51,585 nucleotides of DNA from Saccharomonospora sp. CUA-673 (GTDB lineage Bacteria > Actinomycetota > Actinomycetes > Mycobacteriales > Pseudonocardiaceae): assembly GCF_001942305.1 (NCBI RefSeq), contig NZ_MKKE01000031.1, forward strand, positions 1 to 51,585. The letters run 5' to 3'. Every line of letters starts with the position of its first letter. The stretch's first letter is position 1. This document shows, piece after piece, positions 41,123 to 51,159 of the stretch. The position numbers and the translations under genes were made by a program. Below the pieces are notes generated by a model. It saw nothing but the letters and a program-made list of their open reading frames with translations, was not told the origin of the DNA and did not search any database.

Positions 41123-42397
41123 TCATCCATTTTCGGGTGCAGGCTTCACTTTGCGAAGTCCTTCCGGGGCTTCCGGTCCGGCTCCTTCCGGCCCGGCTTC
41201 GTCCGGAACGGCTCCCGTCCCCTCGATCTCGTCCTTGCGGACCCGGTGCCAGCTGATCGCGACCGGGATCGTCAGCACCACGCCGGCCACCCCGGCCAGT
41301 GCGATCGCGTGCGTGGCGGAACCGAGGCTCTCGGCGACGACGCCGCCGAGAGCAATCCCCAGGCCCTGGGCGACGCGCAGGCCCGTCCGATACAGACCGC
41401 CTGCGCCGCCCCGCAGGTCGTTCGGGACCCAGGTGATGAACGTGGCGCCCACCGTGACGATGTAGGCCCCCGCCGCCCCGGCGACGGCCAGCAGCGCCAG
41501 TGCGGCCCCGAGCCCGGGCTGGAACACGAACAGCACGAGCGTCGCGCTCGCCGCGGTCGCCAGTACGCCGAGCAGGGCGCGGCGGCCTTCCGCGGACACG
41601 AAGCGGGACAGCAGGAACGTGCCGAGGATGAACCCGACCGGGTCGGCGGCGAACAGCCAGCCGACGGCGTGGTCCGATGCGCCGATCTCGTGGGCCAGTG
41701 GTGCGACGAGCCCCTCCGGGATCATCGTCAGGCCGACGAGCCACGAGAACGCGAGCAGGACGCGCAGTCGACGTCGGGCGAAGACCCATCGGGTGGCGCG
41801 GAACCACGGGTCGGTGCGGTCGCCGGGCGTGGGTCGTGGCCACACGCACAGCCGCACGACGAGCGCCGTCACGGCGAACGACGCGGCGTCGATCGTCAGC
41901 GCCCACGACACCCCGACGGTCGCCACGAGCATGCCGCCTCCGGCGAAGCCGACGAGCATGGCGATGTTGTTGGTGATGCTCCGCAGGTCCTGACTGCGCA
42001 GGAACACGTCGTCGTCGGTGAACACCTCGCGGGTGAGGGCGTTCTGGGCGGCGTTCACCGGCGCGCCGATGAGACGGGCCACGACGACCAGCACGCACAG
42101 CAGTGCCAGCGGGGCGCCGGGGATCGCCATCGCGCCGATCGCGGCCGCTTGGCCGAGTGCGCACGTCACCAGCACGGTGCGTCGCGGGAAGCGGTCGGCG
42201 ATCTGTGCCAGGCCGAGCCCGCCGGCGAGCGCGGGCAGGAACGTCATCGCGTACACGATCGCCGACCACAACGCCGACCCGGTGCGGTCGAACACCAGGA
42301 TCGCCAGCGCCACGGTCGTCAGGTGGTCGCCGGCCACAGACTGTGCCTCGGCCAGCCACAATGCGCGGAACTCGCGGTTGCGCATGGGTGTGCGCAT
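41123..42397 (-). CDS. MFS transporter (EntS/multidrug-like)
   Basis: 424 residues from ATG 42397, or 420 from ATG 42385 (MRNREFRALWLAEAQSVAG). About twelve TM helices; ADRFPRRTVLVTCALGQAAAIG is the A-motif loop between TM2 and TM3. The family exports siderophores or drugs. The C-terminal tail is Glu/Pro-rich. A 22-bp perfect palindrome covers the first start codon. Confidence 0.87.
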   Translation of the reverse strand: MRTPMRNREFRALWLAEAQSVAGDHLTTVALAILVFDRTGSALWSAIVYAMTFLPALAGGLGLAQIADRFPRRTVLVTCALGQAAAIGAMAIPGAPLALLCVLVVVARLIGAPVNAAQNALTREVFTDDDVFLRSQDLRSITNNIAMLVGFAGGGMLVATVGVSWALTIDAASFAVTALVVRLCVWPRPTPGDRTDPWFRATRWVFARRRLRVLLAFSWLVGLTMIPEGLVAPLAHEIGASDHAVGWLFAADPVGFILGTFLLSRFVSAEGRRALLGVLATAASATLVLFVFQPGLGAALALLAVAGAAGAYIVTVGATFITWVPNDLRGGAGGLYRTGLRVAQGLGIALGGVVAESLGSATHAIALAGVAGVVLTIPVAISWHRVRKDEIEGTGAVPDEAGPEGAGPEAPEGLRKVKPAPENG

Positions 42398-42407
42398 GCG
42401 CACACCC
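42386..42407. promoter_or_regulatory. 22-bp perfect palindrome over the MFS start
   Basis: GGGTGTGCGCA and its exact complement meet without a gap; the ATG at 42397 is at the centre. It may be an operator or an RNA hairpin burying the start. Confidence 0.6.
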
Positions 42408-42784
42408 TTGGCGGTCTCGCTCGTCCCCACGCGTTCGTCACCTGACGTCGACTGCAGAAGTGCCGGATCTGACGGTAAGTGTCCCTCCGGACACACGGAG
42501 CGAAACCGGCGGTCTTCCCCGGATCGGACGAGCACGGCGGCCGACGGGTTCCTGCTCGCGCACCGGAAAGGGGTCGGGAGCCGGCTCGGGTGCCACCGCC
42601 TCGACCGGTCGGGCAGTTCCACCCCGCCGATCACCCACGGTGCGTTCGGCGCGTCTGGTGTGCCGTCCACCGATGGCAGGCATGTGTTGGGCCAACAGGG
42701 GGAAACACTGAAGGGGACCGCTGCGGGGAGTGGACCCCCGGCGGCTCTGACGGGCCGGTACCCGGCCCGGTGCGGGAGGTCGAC
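42408..42784. other. Gene-free region between MFS and SDR genes
   Basis: Divergent promoter space of ~380 bp. It contains GTGTCC-CTCC-GGACAC (42479-42494) and TGTTGG-G-CCAACA (42685-42697), two small palindromes that could be operators. No credible gene is seen. Confidence 0.45.
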
Positions 42785-43686
42785 ATGGACGCGTGGGACA
42801 GGCACTCCCTCGACGGCAAGGCCGTCGTGGTGACCGGTGCCGGCCGTGGCCTGGGGGAGGCGTTCGCCGTGCACGCCGCACGCGCGGGCGCGGCCGTCGT
42901 CGTGAACGACGTCGACGCCGACCTCGCGGAGTCCACCGCCACCGACATCAGAGCCTGGGCGGGCGGGCCGTCGCGAGCGGCCACGATGTGCGCGACCCGG
43001 AGCAGACCGAGGAGCTCGTCGAGCTGTGCACGAGCTCGTTCGGCGCGATCGACGGGCTGGTCAACAACGCGGCCGTCAACCACGAGGCACTGCCGTGGGA
43101 CGACGACGTGGACCGCGTGCGCACGCTGGTCGAGACGAACGTGCTCGGCGTGCTCTACACGGGCATGGCCGCGGCTCGGGCGATGGTGACCGCCGGACGC
43201 GGCGGGTCGATCGTCAACATCAGCTCCGGCGCCTCGCTCGGTCAGCGCAAGCTCGGCGCCTACGCGGCCAGCAAGGGCGCGGTCGCGTCGTTGACGTACT
43301 CGTGGGCGCTCGACATGGAGGACGCGGGAATCCGGGTCAACGCGGTGTGCCCGCTCGCGCACACGCGCATGGTGTGGACGTCGGAACGGGCACTACGTGC
43401 CTGCCCGCCCGAACGCACGCCGGACCGCATCGCGCCCCTCGTGCTGTACCTGCTCGGCGACCTCTCGGCCGGCATCACGGGCCAGATGGTGCGCTGCAAC
43501 GGACCGCAGCTGCACATCGTCGGCCAGCCGCACCTGAAGGCGCCGATCCTCGAACGCGAGGTGTGGGACGCCGACAGCGTCCACCGCGCGTTCGAGGAGG
43601 TCTTCGGCCCGCACCTGGAGCCCTACGGCCTCGAGAAGCGTGTCCCGCCGCTCCTGCGCACGTGGCTCAGCGCGGCGGGAGCGTGA
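42785..43686 (+). CDS. Short-chain dehydrogenase/reductase (frameshift near 42958)
   Basis: NAD(P)-dependent. VVVTGAGRGLGEAFAVHAARAGAAVVVND is the cofactor site, NNAAVNHEALPW follows, and NISSGASLGQRKLGAYAASKGAV has the Ser and Y-x-x-x-K (YAASK). One G is missing near 42958 (TGG-GGC). Repaired, 300 residues. The C-terminal ~60 residues (HLKAPILEREVWDADSVHRAFEEVFGPHL) extend beyond a basic SDR. ATG 42785 with GGGAGG upstream. Possibly part of the steroid/fatty acid region; substrate unknown. Confidence 0.85.
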
Positions 43687-43690
43687 GCCC

Positions 43691-45557
43691 TCAGGACCCG
43701 TAGAGGTTCTCGATGTCGTCGCGGTAGCGGTCGTTGATGACCCGACGCTTGAGTTTCAACGTCGGCGTCAGCTCCCCGCTCTCGGGTGTCCACGCCTTCG
43801 CCAGCACCGTGTGCCGTTTGACCTGCTCGACGCGGGCCAGCCGGTCGTTGGCGGCGGCGACGGCCTTCTCGATCTCCTCGAGCACCCGGGGATGCTCGGC
43901 CAGCTCCGCCGGTGTGGCGCCCTCGAGGCCCTCGATGCCCTGGGCGGCCGCCCACACCGGCGCGCTCTCGTCGTCGAGGACGATCAGCGCGCTGACGTAC
44001 GGCCGGTTGTCGCCGATGGCGACGGCCTGGCCGATCAGCGGATGCTCCTTGAGCAGTCCTTCGATGCGGGTCGGGGCGATGTTCTTGCCGCCCGCGGTGA
44101 TGATGAGCTCCTTCTTGCGGTCGGTGATCGAGACGTAGCCGTCGTCGTCGATCGTGCCGATGTCGCCGGTGGCGAACCAGCCGTCGTCGTCGGTGACGTC
44201 GACGATCGTGCCGTCGGCGTCGAGGTAGCCGAGGAACACGATGGGCCCGCGCACCAGCAGCTCGCCGTCCTCGGCGCGCGTGACCTCGACCCCGTCCAGC
44301 GGTTTGCCGACGGTGCCCGCGCGGAACGCGCCCGCCGTGTTGGCGGTGACCGCGCCGGTCGTCTCGGACAGCCCCCACACCTCGTGGATCTCGACACCGA
44401 GACCGGCGATGAAGTACAGGACGTCGACGGGCAGCGCCGCGGCGCCGCTGGAGGCGAGGAACAGCTTGTCGAGCCCGAGCATCTGGCGCACCGGTGCGAG
44501 GACCTTCTCGTCGGCCTGCGCGATGCGCTCGGCGAGCTCGTCGGGCACGGGTTCGCCCGCACTGCGGAGTTTGTAGCCCTGCTGCAGCAGTTCGTTGGCC
44601 TGGATCAGCGCGGTCTGCTTCTCCTCGGGCAGTCCGGCGAGCATGTTGCGCAGTCCGGCGGCCATCTTCTCCCACACGCGCGGGACGCCGAAGAACTGCA
44701 TGGGATGCACGCGTCCGAGCGCGCCGACGACACCCGTCGGGTCGCCGAGCGTGTGCACGTGGCCCGCGCCGATAATCGGCAGGTAGATCGACAGCACCCG
44801 CTCGGCGATGTGCGCCAGCGGCAGGTAGGCCACATTGGACAGATGGGGTGGGCTGTCGTGCCGGTTGCGCAACGCCACGCCCTGGTGGATGACGTTGCGG
44901 TGCGAGAGCACGACGCCTTCGGGTTCCCCGTGGTGCCCGAGGTGTAGATCATCGACAGCGGGTCGTCGGGCCGGATGTCGGCGACCGCGCGCTCGTAGGT
45001 GTCCGGGTCGGCGGCGTGGGCCGCCGCGCCCTGGTCGCGCAGCTCGGTGTAGGCGACGAAGCGATCGTCGTCCGCGGGGATGGCGGCGGCGTCCATCATC
45101 ACCACCCGCTCGAGTGCGGGCAGGTCGTCGAGCACCGGCCGCCAGCGCTCGAGTTCCGCCTCGCCGGCCAGGACCACGATCGGTGCGGAGCTGTGCCGGG
45201 CGACGAAGTCGATCTGCTCACTGCTCAGGGTCGAGTACGCGGTGCACGGGATCGCGCCGAGGCTCATCGCGGCGAGGTCGACGAGGATGTGCTCGGGTCG
45301 CTCGGCGCCATGATCAGCATGCGTTGTCCCGAGCGGAGGCCGAGGTCGGCGAGTCCGCGGGACAGCGCCGCCACGTCGTCCTGCAACTGCGCCCACGTGT
45401 GCGTGGGAGCGCCGTCGACGTCGAGGGAGGTCAGAGCCGGTAGGTCGGCGAACTCCGTGGCGTTGCGCCGCAGGAGGCCCGCGATCGTGTCGGTGTCGGG
45501 ATCGGCCGTGACGATGTACGGGTGAGCTGACGGTGTGTTCGCTGCGGGTGCGGCCAT
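43691..45557 (-). CDS. Long-chain acyl-CoA synthetase, FadD15-like (two frameshifts)
   Basis: Activates fatty acids or related acids as CoA thioesters. AMP-binding signature MIYTSGTTGNPKGVVLSHRNV, LPLAHIAERVLSIYLPI, GLSETTGAV, GDIGTIDDDGYVSITDRKKELIITAGGKNIAP. Bases are missing near 44918 (AAG-GGC) and 45294 (CCG-GAG). Repaired, 622 residues. ATG 45557 with AGGAG upstream. Divergent from the ipd operon, with a shared palindromic operator between. Confidence 0.9.
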
Positions 45558-45638
45558 ATCGGGCTCCTGGTCGTCGTTGACTGGAGAAACCCACTCTAGG
45601 TGTGTCCGATTCCGGCGGGAAGTCTCTGCCACCCGACC

Positions 45639-45667
45639 TTGTCCCGAATAGAAACATGTTCTAGTTT
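45639..45667 (+). promoter_or_regulatory. Promoter with KstR-type operator
   Basis: -35 TTGTCC (45639-45644), 17-bp spacer, -10 TAGTTT (45662-45667). The spacer holds AGAAACATGTTCTA (45650-45663), matching the published KstR consensus TNNAACNNGTTNNA in all but the first base. It serves the SDR-ipd operon and may also affect the divergent fadD. Confidence 0.65.
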
Positions 45668-45695
45668 TGGGGGCGGGCAATGATCGGAGGTGTCG

Positions 45696-46526
45696 GTGGC
45701 GACGCGGGAACTGTCCTACGACGGTGCGGTCGTGCTGGTGACCGGCGGTGCGCGAGGTGTCGGCGCGGGCATCTCGTCGGCGTTTCGCCAGCGCGGGGCC
45801 ACGGTTGTCGTGTGCGGCCGGACCCCGCCCGAGGACGGTGACAACACGGCCGCGGGCGGCGTCGAGTTCGTACGGTGCGACGTCCGCGATCCCGAGCAGA
45901 TCGCCGTGATGATGGAACAGGTTCTTGATCGACATCGGCGGCTCGACGTGGTGGTGAACAACGCGGGCGGAGCGCCGTACGCGGACGCGGCCGAGGCGTC
46001 ACCGCGATTCCACGACAAGGTCGTGCAACTGAATCTGCTCGCGCCGTTGCACGTCGCGCAACAGGCGAATGCCGTGATGCAGAGCCAGGACTCGGGTGGA
46101 TCGATCGTCATGGTCGGCAGCGTCAGCGGCCGCCGCGCCTCGCCCGGCACGGCCGCCTACGGCGCCGCGAAGGCCGGAATCGACGGACTGACGGCGAGTC
46201 TGGCCGTCGAATGGGCACCGAAGGTACGCGTGAACGCACTCGCCGTGGGCATGGTGCGCACCGAGAACGCGGCACTGCACTACGGCAGCGACGAGGGCAT
46301 CGCCGCGGTCGGCGACACCGTGCCGCTGGGCCGGCTCGCCGACCCCGAGGAGATCGGGAACTGCGCGGCGTTCCTCGCCTCTCCGCTCGCCTCGTACGTC
46401 ACCGGCGCCTCGTTGCTCGTGCACGGCGGGGGAGAGCGGCCCGCATTCCTCGCCGCGGCCGAGCGCGGCGAACGCACCGCCGAGACCGACAGCCCCGGGA
46501 CCGGAACACCGACGGGAGAGCAATGA
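45696..46526 (+). CDS. SDR, Rv3549c-like, first gene of the ipd operon
   Basis: 276 residues from GTG 45696 (GGAGG 5 nt upstream; GTG 45690 is an alternative). [19 protein letters not shown] cofactor site, [36 protein letters not shown] with Tyr-x-x-x-Lys. In M. tuberculosis the order Rv3549c-Rv3548c-echA20-ipdA-ipdB-ipdC belongs to the KstR2 regulon for steroid CD-ring breakdown; the layout here matches, though the two SDRs are codirectional with the rest. ATGA overlap with the next gene. Confidence 0.83.
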   Translation: MATRELSYDGAVVLVTGGARGVGAGISSAFRQRGATVVVCGRTPPEDGDNTAAGGVEFVRCDVRDPEQIAVMMEQVLDRHRRLDVVVNNAGGAPYADAAEASPRFHDKVVQLNLLAPLHVAQQANAVMQSQDSGGSIVMVGSVSGRRASPGTAAYGAAKAGIDGLTASLAVEWAPKVRVNALAVGMVRTENAALHYGSDEGIAAVGDTVPLGRLADPEEIGNCAAFLASPLASYVTGASLLVHGGGERPAFLAAAERGERTAETDSPGTGTPTGEQ

Positions 46527-47433
46527 GCAACGAACTGTGCCGCGGCCGCGTCGTCATCGTGACGGGCGCGGGCCGGGGGATCGGACGGGCGCACGCGCTG
46601 GCGTTCGCCGACGCCGGTGCGCGTGTGGTCGTCAACGACGTCGGCGCGGCCTGGACGGGACGGACGCGAGCGACGGGCCCGCCGCCGATGTCGTCGCCGA
46701 GATCGCCGAACGCGGCGGCGAGGCGTGGGCCAGCACTCACGACGTCGCGGACTTCGCTGCCGCGCAGGCGCTCGTCGAGGAGACGGTCGTGCGGTTCGGC
46801 GGACTCGACGTGCTGGTGAACAACGCCGGCGTGGTGCGCGACCGAATGCTGGTCAACCTCGGCGAGGACGAGTGGGACGCGGTGCTGAGGGTGCACCTCA
46901 AGGGGCATTTCGCGACGTTGCGGCACGCCGGGGCCTACTGGCGCGGCGAGGCGAAGGCCGGGCGCACCCGCGACGCGCGCGTGATCAACACGAGCTCGGG
47001 CGCGGGTCTGCTGGGCAGCGTCGGACAGGCGAACTACTCGGCCGCCAAGGCCGGGATCGCGGGCCTGACGGTGGTGGCGTCGGCGGAACTGGCGCGCTAC
47101 GGGGTGACGGTCAACGCGATCGCCCCGTCGGCGCGGACCCGCATGACCGAGGAGGTGTTCGCCGACATGATGGCGCGCCCGGACGACGGATTCGACGCCA
47201 TGGCACCGGAGAACGTGTCGCCGTTGGTGGTGTGGCTGGGCAGCCCCGAATCGTCGGGGGTGACGGGTCGGGTGTTCGAAGTGGAGGGTGGTGCCGTGTC
47301 GGTGGCGCAGTCGTGGCGGCGCGGACCGGAGATCGACAAGGGCGGCAGATGGGACCCGACCGAGCTCGGCCCGGTCGTCGCCGATCTGCTGGCCAAGGCG
47401 CCGGCCCCCGAACCCGTGTACGGAGCAGGCTGA
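46523..47433 (+). CDS. SDR, Rv3548c-like (frameshift near 46648)
   Basis: 303 residues after one G is restored (GCG-GGC-CTG). [32 protein letters not shown] and [24 protein letters not shown] (Tyr-x-x-x-Lys), [18 protein letters not shown]: similar to 17beta-HSD4/peroxisomal multifunctional SDR domains. Probably oxidises or reduces a steroid-derived CoA ester. Stop overlaps echA20. Confidence 0.83.
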
Positions 47434-48181
47434 TGAGCATCACGACGAAGCTGATCGAGGACCACATCGCGGTGGTCACGGTGGACGCGCCGCCGGTCAA
47501 CGCGCTGACGGTCGCGGGCTGGTTCGCGCTGGCCGATGCGGTGCGCGCCGCCGGCGAGGACCCCGCGGTGCACGTCGTGGTGTTGCGCGCCGAGGGCCGC
47601 GGCTTCACGCGGGCGTCGACATCAAGGAGATCCAGGCCTCCAGTGGGTACGAGGCTTTGGTGGGTGCGAATCGGGGCTGTTACGCGGCGTTCGGCGCGGT
47701 GTACGACTGCGCGGTGCCGGTCGTGGCCGCCGTGCACGGGCACTGCCTCGGCGGCGGGGTCGGCCTGGTCGGCAACGCCGACGTCGTCGTCGCCTCCGAC
47801 GACGCCACGTTCGGCGTTCCGGAGGTCGAACGTGGCGCGCTGGGCGCAGCGACGCACCTGGCGCGGCTCGTACCGCCGCATCTGATGCGGACGCTGTACT
47901 TCACCGCACGCCGCGTCACGGCCGCCCAGCTGCACGGGTTCGGTTCGGTGTACGACGTGGTTCCACAGTCCGAATTGGATGACGCGGCGCTCGACGTGGC
48001 GCGCTCGATCGCGGCGAAGGACTCGCGCGTGATCCGCGCCGCGAAGGAGGCGCTGAACGGCATCGACCCGCAGGACGTGCACCGCAGCTACCGGTTCGAG
48101 CAGGGCTTCACGTTCGAACTGAACCTGCTGGGGGCCGCGGACGACGCGCGGCAGGCGTTCCTCGACGAGAAGGGCTCGTGA
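47433..48181 (+). CDS. echA20: Enoyl-CoA hydratase-family ring hydrolase EchA20 (frameshift near 47607)
   Basis: Crotonase-fold enzyme that opens the D-ring-derived ring of HIEC-CoA in cholesterol degradation of M. tuberculosis. VNALTVAGWFALADAV, then after restoring an A (AAC), GFNAGVDIKEIQ, and HGHCLGGGVGLVGNADVVVASDDATFGVPEVERGALGAATHLARLVPPHLM. 249 residues. ATG 47433 overlaps the SDR stop; its stop overlaps ipdA. Confidence 0.87.
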
Positions 48182-49044
48182 TGGGCGACAAACGCACGAC
48201 GGTCGACGATGCGGTGGCCGACCTGCGCGACGGCATGACGATCGGCATCGGCGGCTGGGGCAGCAGGCGCAAGCCGATGTCGGTGGTGCGGGCGATCCTG
48301 CGCAGCCCCGTCAAGGACCTCACCGTGGTGTCCTACGGCGGACCCGACGTGGGCCTGCTGTGCGCGGCGGGCAAGGTGCGGCGGGTCGTGTTCGGCTTCG
48401 TGACGCTGGATTCGATCCCGTTCGACCCGCACTTCGGCCGCGCCAGGGAGACCGCGTCGGTCGAGGTGACCGAGTACGACGAGGGCATGTTCCTGCTGGC
48501 GCTGCAGGCGGCGACGCAGCGGCTGCCGTTCCTGCCCACGCGCGCCGGGCTGGGCTCGGACGTGCCGCGCCTGTCGCCGCAGCTGCGGACCGTGACCTCC
48601 CCGTACGCCGACGGCGAGGAACTGCTGGCCGTGCCGGCGCAACCGCTGGACGTGGCGTTCGTGCACCTCAACCGCGCCGACCAGAGGGGCAACGCCCAGT
48701 ACCTCGGCCCCGACCCGTACGCCGACGACCTGTTCTGCCTCGCCGCCGAGAAGCGGTTCGTGTCCACCGAACAGGTCGTGTCCACATCGGAGCTGACGGA
48801 ACTCGGCCCGGTGCAGTCGCTCGTGGTGAACCGGTCCATGGTGGACGGAGTGATCGAATCGCCGGGCGGGGCGCATTTCACCACGGCCGCACCGGACTAC
48901 GGGCGGGACGAGATGTTCCAGAAGCACTATGTCGACTCGGCGAAGGATCCGGACGCCTGGCCGTCCTTCGTGGACCGCTTCCTGTCCGGCGACGAGGCGG
49001 CGTATCAGCGTGAGGTGCGCGCATTTTCGGGGGTGGCGGCATGA
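48181..49044 (+). CDS. ipdA: Steroid CD-ring hydrolase subunit IpdA
   Basis: Subunit of IpdAB, a class-I-CoA-transferase-like hydrolase that opens the last ring (COCHEA-CoA) in cholesterol breakdown. 287 residues. TIGIGGWGSRRKPMSVVRAI, VVSYGGPDVGLLCAAGKV, VEVTEYDEGMF and AFVHLNRADQRGNAQYLGPDPYADDLFCLAAEKRFV are characteristic. GTG 48178 is an alternative start. Overlaps ipdB by ATGA. Confidence 0.9.
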   Translation: MGDKRTTVDDAVADLRDGMTIGIGGWGSRRKPMSVVRAILRSPVKDLTVVSYGGPDVGLLCAAGKVRRVVFGFVTLDSIPFDPHFGRARETASVEVTEYDEGMFLLALQAATQRLPFLPTRAGLGSDVPRLSPQLRTVTSPYADGEELLAVPAQPLDVAFVHLNRADQRGNAQYLGPDPYADDLFCLAAEKRFVSTEQVVSTSELTELGPVQSLVVNRSMVDGVIESPGGAHFTTAAPDYGRDEMFQKHYVDSAKDPDAWPSFVDRFLSGDEAAYQREVRAFSGVAA

Positions 49045-49775
49045 GCGACGTGACGAGGGCCGAGGTGGCGATCGCCGCGGTGGCGGACCTGTTCCGCGAC
49101 GACGGCGAGATCGTCGCCAGTCCGATGGGCGCGGTGCCGTCGTGGGGCGCGAAACTGGCGCGGGCGACGTTCGCCCCCGACCTGATGCTCTCGGACGGGC
49201 AGGCCTACCTCGTCGACGCCGACGGCGTGGTCGAGGGATGGCAGCCGTTCCGGCGCATGCTGGACACGATCGTCCCGCACGGTCGGCGGCACGTGGTGAT
49301 GGGCGCCAACCAGATCGACCGGTACGGCAACCAGAACATCTCCGCCATCGGCGACCACGCCCGCCCCACGAAACAACTGCTGGGGGTGCGCGGCGCGCCC
49401 GGCAACACCGTCAACCACCGCACCAGCTACTGGGTGCCGCGGCACAGCACGCGGGTGTTCGTCGAGGCGGTCGACGTCGTCGCGGGCGTCGGCTACGACA
49501 ACGCCGCGAAGGCCGGACCGGCGGCGCAGCGCCACCACGACGTGCACCGCGTCGTCACCAACCTCGGCGTGTTCGACTTCGGCGGACCCGACCACGCGAT
49601 GCGGGCCGTGGCGCTGCACCCGGGCGTCGACCCCGGAGACGTCAGCGCGGCGACCGGCTTCCCCGTCGACTGCGCGGGCGCCGACACCACCCGCCTGCCC
49701 GGCGCGGAGGAGCTGCGGCTCATCCGCGACGTGCTCGACCCCGACGGCCTGCGGGATCGCGAGGTGCCGGCGTGA
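49041..49775 (+). CDS. ipdB: Steroid CD-ring hydrolase subunit IpdB
   Basis: Partner of IpdA. 244 residues. IVASPMGAVPSWGAKLARATFAPDLMLSDGQAYLVD, VVMGANQIDRYGNQNISAIGDHARPTKQLLGVRGAPGN and VRVVTNLGVFDFGG are family features. Overlaps both neighbours by 4 nt, so the two subunits are made together. Confidence 0.9.
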   Translation: MSDVTRAEVAIAAVADLFRDDGEIVASPMGAVPSWGAKLARATFAPDLMLSDGQAYLVDADGVVEGWQPFRRMLDTIVPHGRRHVVMGANQIDRYGNQNISAIGDHARPTKQLLGVRGAPGNTVNHRTSYWVPRHSTRVFVEAVDVVAGVGYDNAAKAGPAAQRHHDVHRVVTNLGVFDFGGPDHAMRAVALHPGVDPGDVSAATGFPVDCAGADTTRLPGAEELRLIRDVLDPDGLRDREVPA

Positions 49776-50814
49776 GCATCGACACCGAGCTGACGCGGCT
49801 CGTCGGCATCGAGCACCCCGTCGTGCAGACCGGCATGGGCTGGGTGTCCGGGCCGCGCCTGGTCACCGCCACCGCCCGGGCCGGCGGCCTCGGCATCCTC
49901 GCGTCGGCGACGATGACCTACGACCACCTCGCCGCCGCCATCGACGAGGTGCGCGACCGCACCGACCGGCCGTTCGGGGTCAACCTGCGCGCCGACGCCG
50001 ACGACGCCGACCGCCGCATCGACCTGCTCATCGACCGCGGCGTGCGGGTCGCCTCGTTCGCACTCGCCCCGCGCAAGGAACAGATCGCGAAACTGCGCGA
50101 CCACGGCGTCGTCGTCATCCCCTCCGTCGGGGCCGCCCGGCACGCCGAGAAGGTCGCAGCCTGGGGCGCCGACGCGTCATCGCCACCGGCGGCGAAGGCG
50201 GCGGGCACACCGGGTCCGTGCCGACCACCGTGCTGCTGCCCTCCGTCGTCGACGCCGTCGACATCCCCGTCGTCGCCGCGGGCGGGTTCTACGACGGACG
50301 CGGCCTCGCCGCCGCGCTCGCCTACGGCGCCGCCGGCATCGCCATGGGCACCCGATTCCTGCTCACCAGCGACAGCACCGTCCCCGACGCCGTCAAGCAG
50401 TACTACCTCGGACGCGGCACCACCGACACCGTGCTGACCCGCCGCGTCGACGGCGTCCCCCACCGCGTCCTGCGCACTCCCATGGTCGAGAAACTCGACA
50501 CCGCGGGCCCCGTACGCGGGCTCGCCCGGGCGGCCGGCAACGCCGTCCGCTTCCGCCGCCTCACCGGACTGTCCCTGCCCGCCATGCTGCGCGAAGGCAT
50601 CCGCATGAAACGACGCAGCGGATTCACCTGGAGCGAGGTCATCATGGCCGCCAACACCCCCATGCTCCTCCGCGCCGGCCTCGTCGACGGATCCCTCGAC
50701 AGCGGCGTCCTCGCCTCCGGCCAGGTCGTCGGTCTCTTGGACGGCTTGCCCTCCGTGGAGGAGCTCATCGACGGCATCGTCGACGAGGCGGAGGCAGTCC
50801 TGAGGAAGTGGTAA
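49772..50814 (+). CDS. ipdC: Flavin-dependent IpdC, nitronate monooxygenase-like (frameshift near 50177)
   Basis: FMN TIM-barrel protein needed upstream of EchA20 in HIP degradation. GIEHPVVQTGMGWVSGPRLVTATARAGGLGILA at the N-terminus; after restoring a G (GCG-GTC), VIATGGEGGGHTGSVPTTVLLP; then IPVVAAGGFYDGRGLAAALAYGAAGIAMGTRFL, the phosphate-binding part. 347 residues repaired. GTG 49772 overlaps the ipdB stop. Last gene of the operon; the repeat array begins ~15 nt later. Confidence 0.88.
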
Positions 50815-50829
50815 CCCCCGGGGGTCTGC

Positions 50830-51115
50830 GTTCCGTATCGCCGTGTCAGCACCCCACGTCGCCGTGTTGGCATTTCGCGTCGCCGTGTTGGCATTTCGTG
50901 GACGCCGTGTCAGCGTTCTTCGTCGCCGTGTCAGCAGTTCGCGTCGCGGTTTTGGCGTTCTGGGTGCGGGGTCTGCGCTTGGGGGTTGGGGTGCCTCGCC
51001 GGCGGGCAGGTCTCTGGGATGTTGGGCGGCTTTGCCGCTGCTCCGTGTCATCCCGTCGACCTCTCGTTTCGTTTATCACGCTCCAGGCAGGGCGCAAGGG
51101 TTCGTTGTTGTGTGG
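50830..51115 (+). repeat. 21-bp tandem repeat array with tail module (right copy)
   Basis: Seven units of 21-22 bp with core CGTCGCCGTGTTGGCATT/GTCAGCA (50830-50970), then a tail of ~145 bp. This is the reverse complement of the left element at 1-346, i.e. opposite orientation. The tail includes CTTTGCCGC and TCGTTTCGTTTATCACGCTC in both. It abuts the IS3-like element. Confidence 0.85.
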
Positions 51116-51159
51116 CGGTTGTGGGGTGGGTTGCGCCCTGCCTGGTGCGTGGGGGCTGC

